Assembly: GCA_017379255.1 (NCBI GenBank)
Contig: JAFNWZ010000289.1
Span: 1 to 13,439, forward strand
Source of the DNA: Akkermansia sp.
GTDB taxonomy: Bacteria; Verrucomicrobiota; Verrucomicrobiia; Verrucomicrobiales; Akkermansiaceae
Direction of reading: 5' to 3'
Length of the DNA stretch: 13,439 nucleotides
The position numbers were made by a program, and so were the translations under genes. A model generated the notes under the pieces. That model saw nothing but the letters and a program-made list of their open reading frames with translations, searched no databases and had not been told where the DNA came from. This document shows, piece after piece, positions 6,627-13,439 of the stretch. Position 1 is the first letter of the stretch, and each line of letters opens with the position of its first letter.

Positions 6627-7040
6627 ATGGACAAGCAGAATCAGATAGTGAGCACTGAAGCCCAGCGCCTGGCACTGGAGACCATGTCTGCCCAGCTGGT
6701 GCATAAGCTCAATGCCATGATTGCGGAACAAGAAGCACGAACCAGGGACTTTGCCGAGCAGCATCACACCCATATCGCACTGCCGCAGACCGCGGAGCCG
6801 ATTACCATTGTCCCCCCGGCGCCGTTGCCAAAACCGCCCCCGGCACCGCGCCCGCCCAGCCCCCGGCAGGAATACACCAGGCGCACCAAGGAGGAGCCCG
6901 CATTCAAACCAGAAGAGAAGCCGCTGCGAATCGGCCCGAAAAAACAAACTGCCAAGCCGGAGGAAGAAAACAACATCGGCCTGGGCATGGTCATTTTCTC
7001 CCTCATCGGCATCGTGATTCTCCTCCGTTCCTGCTCATAA
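6627..7040 (+). CDS. Proline-rich tail-anchored membrane protein
   Basis: A 137-residue protein of unknown family with three visible parts. Residues 1-45 are helical and heptad-like (ALETMSAQLVHKLNAMIAEQ). Residues about 57-112 are a Pro/Lys/Glu-rich linker (PPAPLPKPPPAPRPPSP). Residues about 117-133 are one transmembrane segment (IGLGMVIFSLIGIVILL), followed only by RSCS. With no signal peptide and a C-terminal membrane span, it should be tail-anchored with most of the chain in the cytoplasm. It sits 20 bases after the previous gene and 26 bases before the adaptor gene, inside the presumed operon. No ribosome binding site is visible. Confidence 0.72.
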   Translation: MDKQNQIVSTEAQRLALETMSAQLVHKLNAMIAEQEARTRDFAEQHHTHIALPQTAEPITIVPPAPLPKPPPAPRPPSPRQEYTRRTKEEPAFKPEEKPLRIGPKKQTAKPEEENNIGLGMVIFSLIGIVILLRSCS

Positions 7041-7066
7041 CAAGATTTAACAACAAACGCCTCAAT

Positions 7067-10033
7067 ATGACCCGCAACACCATACTGGCTCTGGCGCTCG
7101 GTGGCTGCACACTCGGCCTGCTGCCCTCCTGCAAACCTGGAGAAAACAGCACCAGCACCGCACCGCAGTCCATCCCCGCCATCAAGGTTTTCCATCTGCT
7201 CCACCAGGAGGTAACCGACTACGGCGAGTGGTTCGGCTACCTGCGCGGCGTGCAGGACACCAACATCCACCCGCATATCTCCGGATTCCTGCTTTCCCAG
7301 GAATACAAGGAAGGCACAAGAGTAAAAGCCGGGGATGTACTCTTCCGCATCGACCCCAAGCTCTTTGAAGCCGAACTTGCGCGCAGCAGGGCTAACCTGC
7401 AGGCCGCCCAGGCCACCCTGCTTTCGGCAGAGGCCACCGCCCGGAAAGCAGAACTGGACGTCAAGCGCTACACCCAGTTGGTGCAATCAGGTTCTGTTTC
7501 CGAAAAAGACCTGACGGATGCCCAGCAGACCCTGAAAGCAGCCCAGGCCCAGGTTGAGGCGGCCAAGGCCCAGATTGGCCAGCAGGAAGCCGCAGTCAGC
7601 AAAGCAGAAATCAACCTCAACTACAGCGTTATCCGCGCCCCGTACGATGGCATCATCGGCACAGCTAATGTTTCCATCGGCGATTTAGTCAGCCCCTCCA
7701 CCAACCTGGCCAACATCACCTCCATTGATCCCATCCGGGTTGATTTCTCCGTAAATGGAGACCACCTGCTGAACATCTTCAGCAAATATGGCAGCATCGG
7801 CACCAATAGTGCAGATGCCCCGCCCGCGCCGGAATTCCGGCTGCGCATGGAAGACGGGCAGGAACTCCCGCACCATGGCACACTCGTAGCCATGGACAGC
7901 GTACTCACCCCCTCCGGGCTGGTGAATGTGCAAGGCATTATCCCGAACCCCGACAACGTGCTGCGCGGTGGCATGCCGGTGCGCGTCAGGATTCCCCTTT
8001 CTACCGGCAAAGCCATGCTTGTTCCCAGGGCAGCCATCCGTAATGTGCTGCTCAACAACTTCATCCTGGTGGTGGATAAGGAAAGCGTGCCGCACATGGT
8101 ACCGGTGCATCTGGGCGGGGAATACAGCATCCGTGTAGAGGAGGACAACGGCTACCACTCCATCCAGACCATGGTAGCAGTCAAGGATTACGGCTCTATT
8201 TCACTGGTAGAAAAACTGAAGGAACTGGGCTATGAAAATCCGGCAGATGCCCCGGTGGTGACCGATGCTGAGAATGGCATTCTCGCGGTCAATATTTCCT
8301 CCACCAACAGCCGCCTGCCCAAGGGCGAGAAACCCGCCACCATCAAGACCACAGCATTCACGTTCAAGCCCGCGCCTAACCCCGCACTGGCAGCTGCCGC
8401 CCAGGAGACAGAGGGCGAAGCCGCCCCCGCCAACCCCGATGCCAAGCCCACCCTGCCGCCTTTCCCCGTGAAAATCAGCAACATGCTGCAGCAGGATGTA
8501 TCGGAAACCAGCTCATGGTTCGGCTCGCTGCGCGGTGTGGATGAAACTGACATACGCCCGCAGGTGAGCGGTTTCCTTCTCCAGCAGCATTTCAAGGATG
8601 GCTCCATGGTCAAAAAAGGTGATTTGCTCTTCACCATTGACCCCGCGCCCTACCAGGCCACGCTGGATGAAGCGCGTGCCAATCTGGCCGCAGCCCAGGC
8701 TGCCCGTGAGCAGGCAGACGCACAGCTTACCATGAGCCGCCAGACGCTGGACCGCTACCTCAAGCTGCGCGAGCAGACCCCTGGCGCCGTATCTGACAAA
8801 GTGGTGACAGACAGCGAAACACTGGTCACCACGAACGAAGCCGCCCTGCGCAAAGCGGATGCCTCAATTGCCCAGATGCAGGCTGCCGTGCTGCAGGCAG
8901 AAATCAACCTGAGCTACACCACCATCGAAGCCCCCTTCGATGGTCGCATCGGCATTCACAAACCCTCTATCGGTGCGCTCGTTAGTCCGTCTGATCCGGA
9001 ACCACTTGTCACGCTTTCCTCAGTCAACCCCATGCGTGTGGATTTCGGCATGAGCGGCCGCGGCGCCATGCAGGGATTCACGAATCACCGGGTGCGCAAG
9101 GCCAACCCCGATAAAGCCCGCAAGCAGGAGTTCGATATCATCCTCGACAACAATACCCTCTATGCCAAGAAGGGTTACATTGTCACCGCCAACAACACAC
9201 TGAGCACCAGCACTGGCACGCTGGATGTGGTTGGACATGTAGAAAACGACCACGCCATGCTGCGCAGCGGCATGGCGGTGACCGTACGCGCCCAGCGGGA
9301 CCCCATCCCCAATGCCTGCCTCGTGCCTGCACGCGCCCCGCTCAACGCCAACGGAATGGATCTGATTGTCATTCTCAAGCCGGATAACACCCCGCAGATG
9401 CTGCCTATCACCAAGGGGCCCATCATCAACCTGAAACGGGACAACGGCGCCGGGGTGGAATATGTGCAGCCCTTGCAGGTCATAGAGCCCGACCGCACTG
9501 TCATCACCGGCACGCTGCTGGCCAAGACCCAGGCACCGAATCTGGAATCCATCATTCTGGGTGGTGCCAAGGTCAAAACCTGGGGCGAGCTCGTTCTCAA
9601 ACAGGCCGGGGTCTCCAGTTTCCGGGAGTTGCTGGAAAAGCAGGCCGGCCATAGCCTGCCGGAATCCGACCTGCAGGCAGCAGGCGTGAGCGACTGGGGC
9701 GAGCTGCTGCTGCGCAAGAAAGCAGCCCCCGATTTCCGCGAACTCGTGCTGCGAGAAGCCGGCGCCAAGGATGAGCTCGACCTCATTGCCCTGGGTGAAG
9801 GCTGCAAATCGCTCATGGAGATGGTACTCAGGAAAATGGGCTTCGCCCAGGTGTCCGATGTACCCGTCATTGTGGAAGGCTCAATCATGGCGGCCCAGGC
9901 CTATGCAGCCAACGAAGCGGCTAAAGCCCCGGTCAACAAGCTCACCCCGCAGCCTTTCATCTATGTACCGACCAAGACGGTAACTCCCTCTGTCACCGCG
10001 GAACCGGTCAAGGAAGTTTCTCAGTACGAATAA
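7067..10033 (+). CDS. Tandem double RND periplasmic adaptor lipoprotein
   Basis: A 988-residue membrane-fusion (adaptor) protein linking an inner-membrane RND pump to an outer-membrane channel. The signal peptide ends LLPSC, with Cys22 as the lipid anchor. Copy 1, about residues 37-352: lipoyl half-motif (SGFLLSQEYKEGTRVKAGD), coiled-coil hairpin (about 97-185), second lipoyl half (RAPYDGIIGTANVSIGDLVSP) and beta-barrel. After a 379-389 element and an Ala/Pro linker (about 434-466), copy 2 (about 466-820) repeats the whole architecture with an offset of 429 residues. I count 37 of 62 identities between residues 55-116 and 484-545 without gaps. The usual adaptor is 350-420 residues, so this is a genuine doubling; no stop or frameshift separates the halves. 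Copy 2 continues into a 13-residue repeat array (824-926) and a Thr/Pro/Val tail. The pump gene starts 30 bases downstream. Confidence 0.92.
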   Translation: MTRNTILALALGGCTLGLLPSCKPGENSTSTAPQSIPAIKVFHLLHQEVTDYGEWFGYLRGVQDTNIHPHISGFLLSQEYKEGTRVKAGDVLFRIDPKLFEAELARSRANLQAAQATLLSAEATARKAELDVKRYTQLVQSGSVSEKDLTDAQQTLKAAQAQVEAAKAQIGQQEAAVSKAEINLNYSVIRAPYDGIIGTANVSIGDLVSPSTNLANITSIDPIRVDFSVNGDHLLNIFSKYGSIGTNSADAPPAPEFRLRMEDGQELPHHGTLVAMDSVLTPSGLVNVQGIIPNPDNVLRGGMPVRVRIPLSTGKAMLVPRAAIRNVLLNNFILVVDKESVPHMVPVHLGGEYSIRVEEDNGYHSIQTMVAVKDYGSISLVEKLKELGYENPADAPVVTDAENGILAVNISSTNSRLPKGEKPATIKTTAFTFKPAPNPALAAAAQETEGEAAPANPDAKPTLPPFPVKISNMLQQDVSETSSWFGSLRGVDETDIRPQVSGFLLQQHFKDGSMVKKGDLLFTIDPAPYQATLDEARANLAAAQAAREQADAQLTMSRQTLDRYLKLREQTPGAVSDKVVTDSETLVTTNEAALRKADASIAQMQAAVLQAEINLSYTTIEAPFDGRIGIHKPSIGALVSPSDPEPLVTLSSVNPMRVDFGMSGRGAMQGFTNHRVRKANPDKARKQEFDIILDNNTLYAKKGYIVTANNTLSTSTGTLDVVGHVENDHAMLRSGMAVTVRAQRDPIPNACLVPARAPLNANGMDLIVILKPDNTPQMLPITKGPIINLKRDNGAGVEYVQPLQVIEPDRTVITGTLLAKTQAPNLESIILGGAKVKTWGELVLKQAGVSSFRELLEKQAGHSLPESDLQAAGVSDWGELLLRKKAAPDFRELVLREAGAKDELDLIALGEGCKSLMEMVLRKMGFAQVSDVPVIVEGSIMAAQAYAANEAAKAPVNKLTPQPFIYVPTKTVTPSVTAEPVKEVSQYE
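9536..9844 (+). repeat. Array of eight ~13-residue repeats in the adaptor
   Basis: Residues 824-926 of the adaptor divide into eight successive units. Examples are KTWGELVLKQAGV, SDWGELLLRKKAA, PDFRELVLREAGA and KSLMEMVLRKMGF. Six are exactly 13 residues; two adjacent ones are 14 and 11. The pattern is an aromatic or Leu at position 3, Glu at 5, Leu/Val/Ile at 6-8, Lys/Arg at 9 and Ala-Gly at 11-12. Each unit looks like one short amphipathic helix closed by a Gly turn. The units are too diverged in DNA for recent slippage. I know of no such array in RND adaptors. Confidence 0.8.
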
Positions 10034-10063
10034 ACAGTCCCATTTCAACCATCTTTCTGAATT

Positions 10064-13000
10064 ATGTCTCCGTTTTTCATTAAGCATCCCATCATTGCCG
10101 GCGTTATCGCTGTGGTAACCACCCTGCTGGGTCTCATCAGTATGGTGGCACTGCCCATCGCCCAGTACCCGGACATCGCGCCCGTGACCATCGCCATGAG
10201 CGCGGCCTACCCCGGTGCCAATGCCACCGAAGTAGCAGAATCCGTAGCAACCCCCATCGAGCTGCAGCTTTCCGGCGTGGAGAAAATGGACTACATGAAC
10301 TCCACTTCCTCCAACAACGGTGCATGCAGCATCAATGTTGTCTTTGAACCGGGCTCCAACCCCAACACAGACCAGCAGAACACCTACATGCGCTACAGCC
10401 AGGCCACCAGCCAGCTGCCCAGCATGGTATCCCAGATGGGTATCACCATCAAGCAGAGTGGTGCCCTGCCCCTCATGCTCTATGCGCTGGACTCCCCTGA
10501 GGGTTTCTTTGAGCCGGTAAGTCTCACAGGTTACGCGTTCCTCAACCTGGTGGACCCGCTCAAACGCGTGGAAGGCGTGGGCGACGTGCAGGTATTCGGC
10601 GCCCGCTTTGCCATCCGCATCTGGCTGGATACGGATAAAATGGCCCAGAAAGGTATCTCCGTGCAGGAGGTGTACAACGCCGTCAGCACCCAGAATGCCA
10701 TTAACCCCGGCGGTGCCGTGGGCGCAGAACCCATGCCCGACGGGCAGGAATTCACCTACACCATCCGCAACCAGGGCCGCATGACCACGGTGGATGAGTT
10801 CAACTCCATCATCGTGCGCCAGAAGGGAACTCAGGCCGTTTACCTGCGTGACATTGCCCAGATTGAGCTTGGCTCCCAGAGCTACTCCATGGCCAGCCGC
10901 ATCAACGGCCGCCCCGGTACAGTTCTTGCCGTTTATCAGGCAGCCGGCTCCAACGCCATTGAAACCGTGGACAGGGTCAAGGCCATGCTGGACGAAAAGG
11001 CCCGGGTCATGCCGGAAGGCATGCGTGGCTTTGTGGCTCTGGACACCACCACCACCGTGCGCGACTCCATTTCTGAAATTGCGCACACGCTGTTAGAGGC
11101 TATGGTGCTGGTAGCGCTGGTGGTGTTCGTATTCCTGCAGGGTTGGCGCGCCACGCTCATTCCGCTCATCGCCGTGCCGGTGTCGCTGGTGACCACCTTC
11201 ATCTTCTTCCCCATGCTGGGCTTCACCCTCAACACCATCTGTCTGCTCGGCATGGTGCTGGCCATCGGCCTAGTGGTGGACGACGCCATCGTGGTGGTGG
11301 AAGCCGTGGAAGCGCACATGGAAAACGGCATGACCCCGCGCCAGGCCACCTTCGCCGCCATGAAGGAAGTAAGCGGCCCGGTGGTCGCCATTGCCTTGGT
11401 GCTGGCAGCCGTATTCCTGCCCACCGCGCTGCTGCCGGGTATCACGGGCACGCTGTTCCAGCAATTTGCCGTGACCATTGCCGTCTCCATGCTCATATCA
11501 GCCTTCAACGCACTCACCCTTTCCCCTGCGTTGTCGGCACTCATGCTGCAGCCCAAAAAAGAGCATCGCTCCCTGCTTACCCCGCTCTACAACCTCTTCA
11601 ACCGCTGCTATGATGCCGTGGCAGATAAATTCTCAGATGCCTGCCACTGGCTCTGCAAGCATCTCACCATCTCCATGGCGATGCTGGCCGGCATCACCGC
11701 CTGTGTCATCCCCGTCTCCCAACGCGTGCCCGGCGGATTCCTGCCCGCAGAAGACCAGGGCTTCCTCATCGGCGGCGTCATCATGAAACCCGGCGTTTCC
11801 CTGCAGCGCCTCACCGAGCAGGTCAAACCCATTGAGCAGGTGCTGCTCTCTGAACCCACCACTGACTTTGCCGTAGCCATCATCGGCATGAACCTGGTGA
11901 TTGGTGTGCAGACCACAAACGCGCTGTCGTTCTTCGCCTGTCTCAAGCCCTATGCGGATCGCCCGGTCATGGAGAATGGAGAGATTCCCACTGCAGATGA
12001 TGTGCAGAAACGCGTGCAGGCCAGACTGGCCATGTGCGGTGTGGACGGCGTAAGCTTCCTGGTCAGCCCGCCCGCCATTCCCGGCGTGGGCGTGGGTAAT
12101 GATATTTCCTTTGCACTGGAAGACCTGGACGGCCAGGGCGTAGGCCCGCTGTATGAACAGGCCCAGAAACTGGAAAAAGCACTCATGGCCCACCCGGCCA
12201 TCGCCAAGGCCTCCGACATGATGCTGCCCCAGGTGCCCCAGAAGAGCATCTCCATCGACAAGGAAAAATGCCTGGCACAAGGGGTGGATTACTCTGCGGC
12301 CAACCAGCTGCTGCAATGCTTCAACGGCTCCAGCTTCGTGAACTACTTCACCCAGTTCGGCCAGCAGTGGCAGGTGTATATGCAGGCAGCCGGTGTGAGC
12401 CGCGCCAACACGGAGCAGATTGCCAACTTCTACGTCAGCAACGCCAAGGGTGATTCCGTACCCCTGAGCACCCTGGTAACCATCAAGGACATCGCCGACA
12501 CCGAATTCGTGTGGCGTAACAACAACTACAACGCCGCCAAGATTTCCGTATCCCCGGCAGAAGGGTATTCCACCGCCCAGACCATGGCCGCTGTGGAGGA
12601 AGTATTCGCCAAGGTGATGGATACCACCAAGTTCGCCATGGAATATGTGGACATGAGTTACCAGGAAAAGAAAGTGCAGGATGGCCTTGGTCTCGGTGCC
12701 ATCTTTGGTCTTTCAGCCGTGTTCGCCTTCCTCATCATGGCGGCATTGTATGAGAAATGGACCCTGCCCATTGCCATTTTCATGACTGTCCCCATCGCGG
12801 TGCTGGGCGCATTCCTGGGTCTGCTCTGGACCGGGCTCGACCTCAACATGTATGCCCAGATCGGCCTGGTGATGCTGGTGGGTCTGGCCGCCAAGAACGC
12901 CATTCTCATTGTGGAATTCGCCGTGCTGCAGATGGAGCGCGGCCAGGAACTCATCGAAGCCGCGGTTACGGCAGCCCGCATGCGTCTGCGCCCGATTCTC

Positions 13001-13264
13001 ATGACCTCCTTCGCCTTCATTCTGGGCTGTGTACCACTGGTCACGGCTGAGGGGGCCGGTGCACTCGCCCGCAACTCCATCGGTGTGGTGGTAGTCATCG
13101 GCATGAGCATCGCCACGGCACTGGGTGTATTCTTCATCCCCTGCTCCTTCGTTTTCATCATGAAGCTGTTCCGCTCCAGAATCACAGCCGGGCACCACGG
13201 CGAAGACCCGGATGAAGTAGCGGCCTACGCCATGCTCGAAGCCCAGGAAAAAGAATCCACCTGA
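10064..13264 (+). CDS. RND multidrug efflux pump, HAE1 family
   Basis: A 1066-residue AcrB/MexB-type proton-driven drug exporter of the inner membrane. The N terminus FFIKHPIIAGVIAVV is the classic first transmembrane helix, and twelve membrane spans with two large periplasmic loops can be followed. The proton relay is complete: Asp406-Asp407 in GLVVDDAIVVVE (TM4), Lys944 in GLAAKNAILIVEF (TM10), and the RLRPILMTSFAF segment with Arg974 and Thr981 (TM11). This argues for a working multidrug-type pump rather than a metal exporter. No outer-membrane channel gene is present, so it must be supplied from elsewhere. It follows the double adaptor by 30 bases with no ribosome binding site and ends just before a strong terminator. 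Actual substrates cannot be inferred. Confidence 0.95.
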   Translation: MSPFFIKHPIIAGVIAVVTTLLGLISMVALPIAQYPDIAPVTIAMSAAYPGANATEVAESVATPIELQLSGVEKMDYMNSTSSNNGACSINVVFEPGSNPNTDQQNTYMRYSQATSQLPSMVSQMGITIKQSGALPLMLYALDSPEGFFEPVSLTGYAFLNLVDPLKRVEGVGDVQVFGARFAIRIWLDTDKMAQKGISVQEVYNAVSTQNAINPGGAVGAEPMPDGQEFTYTIRNQGRMTTVDEFNSIIVRQKGTQAVYLRDIAQIELGSQSYSMASRINGRPGTVLAVYQAAGSNAIETVDRVKAMLDEKARVMPEGMRGFVALDTTTTVRDSISEIAHTLLEAMVLVALVVFVFLQGWRATLIPLIAVPVSLVTTFIFFPMLGFTLNTICLLGMVLAIGLVVDDAIVVVEAVEAHMENGMTPRQATFAAMKEVSGPVVAIALVLAAVFLPTALLPGITGTLFQQFAVTIAVSMLISAFNALTLSPALSALMLQPKKEHRSLLTPLYNLFNRCYDAVADKFSDACHWLCKHLTISMAMLAGITACVIPVSQRVPGGFLPAEDQGFLIGGVIMKPGVSLQRLTEQVKPIEQVLLSEPTTDFAVAIIGMNLVIGVQTTNALSFFACLKPYADRPVMENGEIPTADDVQKRVQARLAMCGVDGVSFLVSPPAIPGVGVGNDISFALEDLDGQGVGPLYEQAQKLEKALMAHPAIAKASDMMLPQVPQKSISIDKEKCLAQGVDYSAANQLLQCFNGSSFVNYFTQFGQQWQVYMQAAGVSRANTEQIANFYVSNAKGDSVPLSTLVTIKDIADTEFVWRNNNYNAAKISVSPAEGYSTAQTMAAVEEVFAKVMDTTKFAMEYVDMSYQEKKVQDGLGLGAIFGLSAVFAFLIMAALYEKWTLPIAIFMTVPIAVLGAFLGLLWTGLDLNMYAQIGLVMLVGLAAKNAILIVEFAVLQMERGQELIEAAVTAARMRLRPILMTSFAFILGCVPLVTAEGAGALARNSIGVVVVIGMSIATALGVFFIPCSFVFIMKLFRSRITAGHHGEDPDEVAAYAMLEAQEKEST

Positions 13265-13281
13265 CCAATCAAATGATTTCC

Positions 13282-13320
13282 AATTACCGGTCATAAGCAT
13301 CTCTTATGACCGGTAATTTT
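13282..13320 (+). terminator. Strong intrinsic terminator after the RND pump
   Basis: A perfect 16-bp stem, 13282-13297 with 13303-13318 (AATTACCGGTCATAAG and its complement), encloses a 5-base loop (CATCT) and runs into T's at 13317-13320. It begins 17 bases after the pump stop codon. Because the stem starts with AATT it could also work in the opposite direction. It marks the end of the efflux operon. Confidence 0.85.
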
Positions 13321-13346
13321 CACTTCATCTCTTACTACTTACATAT

Positions 13347-13439
13347 ATGGTCAATTCATCTCCATCTCGTTTCACAGCTAAAACAACAGCTGCCGTCGTC
13401 CTTTTCATCATCCTGGCCGTGCTCAGCATCAGCAATCAC
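13347..13439 (+). CDS. Start of an unidentified gene (partial)
   Basis: An ATG at 13347 opens a frame that is still open at the right edge (31 residues). It encodes MVNSSPSRFTAKTTAA followed by a hydrophobic segment VVLFIILAVLSI, which looks like an N-terminal signal anchor or uncleaved signal peptide. It lies after the terminator, so it should have its own promoter; TTTTCA (13317-13322) and TACATA (13340-13345) are spaced 17 bases apart, but would start transcription just inside the frame. The product cannot be identified from this fragment. Confidence 0.5.
   Translation, partial: MVNSSPSRFTAKTTAAVVLFIILAVLSISNH

Noticed and set aside
7067..10033. Possibility that the double adaptor is two genes joined by a lost stop codon
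   Set aside because: The linker is a well-formed Ala/Pro-rich sequence, copy 2 has no signal peptide or lipobox, and both copies keep intact motifs. A fusion artefact would usually leave a second signal sequence. An assembly error cannot be fully excluded from one sequence.
9881..11086. Minus-strand open frame of 401 codons across the adaptor-pump junction
   Set aside because: It lies opposite clear adaptor and RND coding sequence, has a low-complexity Gly/His/Val composition and no family signature.
1..13439. CRISPR arrays, tRNA genes, insertion sequences, phage or defence genes
   Set aside because: I looked for regularly spaced repeats, terminal inverted repeats with a transposase frame, and tRNA-like cloverleaf segments, and saw none.

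Overview
The window is densely coding bacterial DNA, Gram-negative in character: it carries a Kdo transferase for lipopolysaccharide, a tripartite RND efflux pump and several lipoproteins. The protein style, the DUF5069-like gene and the lack of Shine-Dalgarno sites would fit a Verrucomicrobiota (Akkermansia-like) chromosome. That is a tentative inference: no rRNA or other taxonomic marker is present. I see no insertion sequence, tRNA, CRISPR array or phage gene, so this looks like ordinary chromosome rather than a mobile island.

Layout. The left edge holds the N-terminal part of a minus-strand lipoprotein with a very basic tail. It is divergent from a NUDIX hydrolase (579-1166). A minus-strand pair follows, a small BamE/SmpA-like lipoprotein and an aldose 1-epimerase (2645 down to 1275). 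This pair is divergent from an unrecognised secreted protein (2720-3484), and the two promoters share their -35 region. Next comes a tightly overlapped three-gene operon: rsmD, waaA and a DUF2062 membrane protein (3574-5962). The last block (6049-13264) looks like one operon: a DUF5069-like protein, a proline-rich tail-anchored membrane protein, a very long RND adaptor lipoprotein and an HAE1-type RND pump. It closes with a perfect 16-bp terminator hairpin. A further gene begins at 13347 and runs off the right edge.

Most notable is the 988-residue adaptor (7067-10033). A standard adaptor is about 350-420 residues. This one is two complete adaptors in tandem, offset by 429 residues, on one lipid-anchored polypeptide. 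The second copy also carries an array of about eight 13-residue repeats near its C terminus, a single relative of which is visible in copy 1. The two hairpin tips differ at the motif used to dock TolC-like channels. Three such chains per pump trimer would give a built-in six-site ring with two non-equivalent adaptor types. No outer-membrane channel gene is in the window.

A second theme is transcription and translation. Four genes have good sigma-70-type promoters ending so close to the ATG that the mRNAs should be leaderless or nearly so. No start codon in the window has a convincing Shine-Dalgarno sequence.
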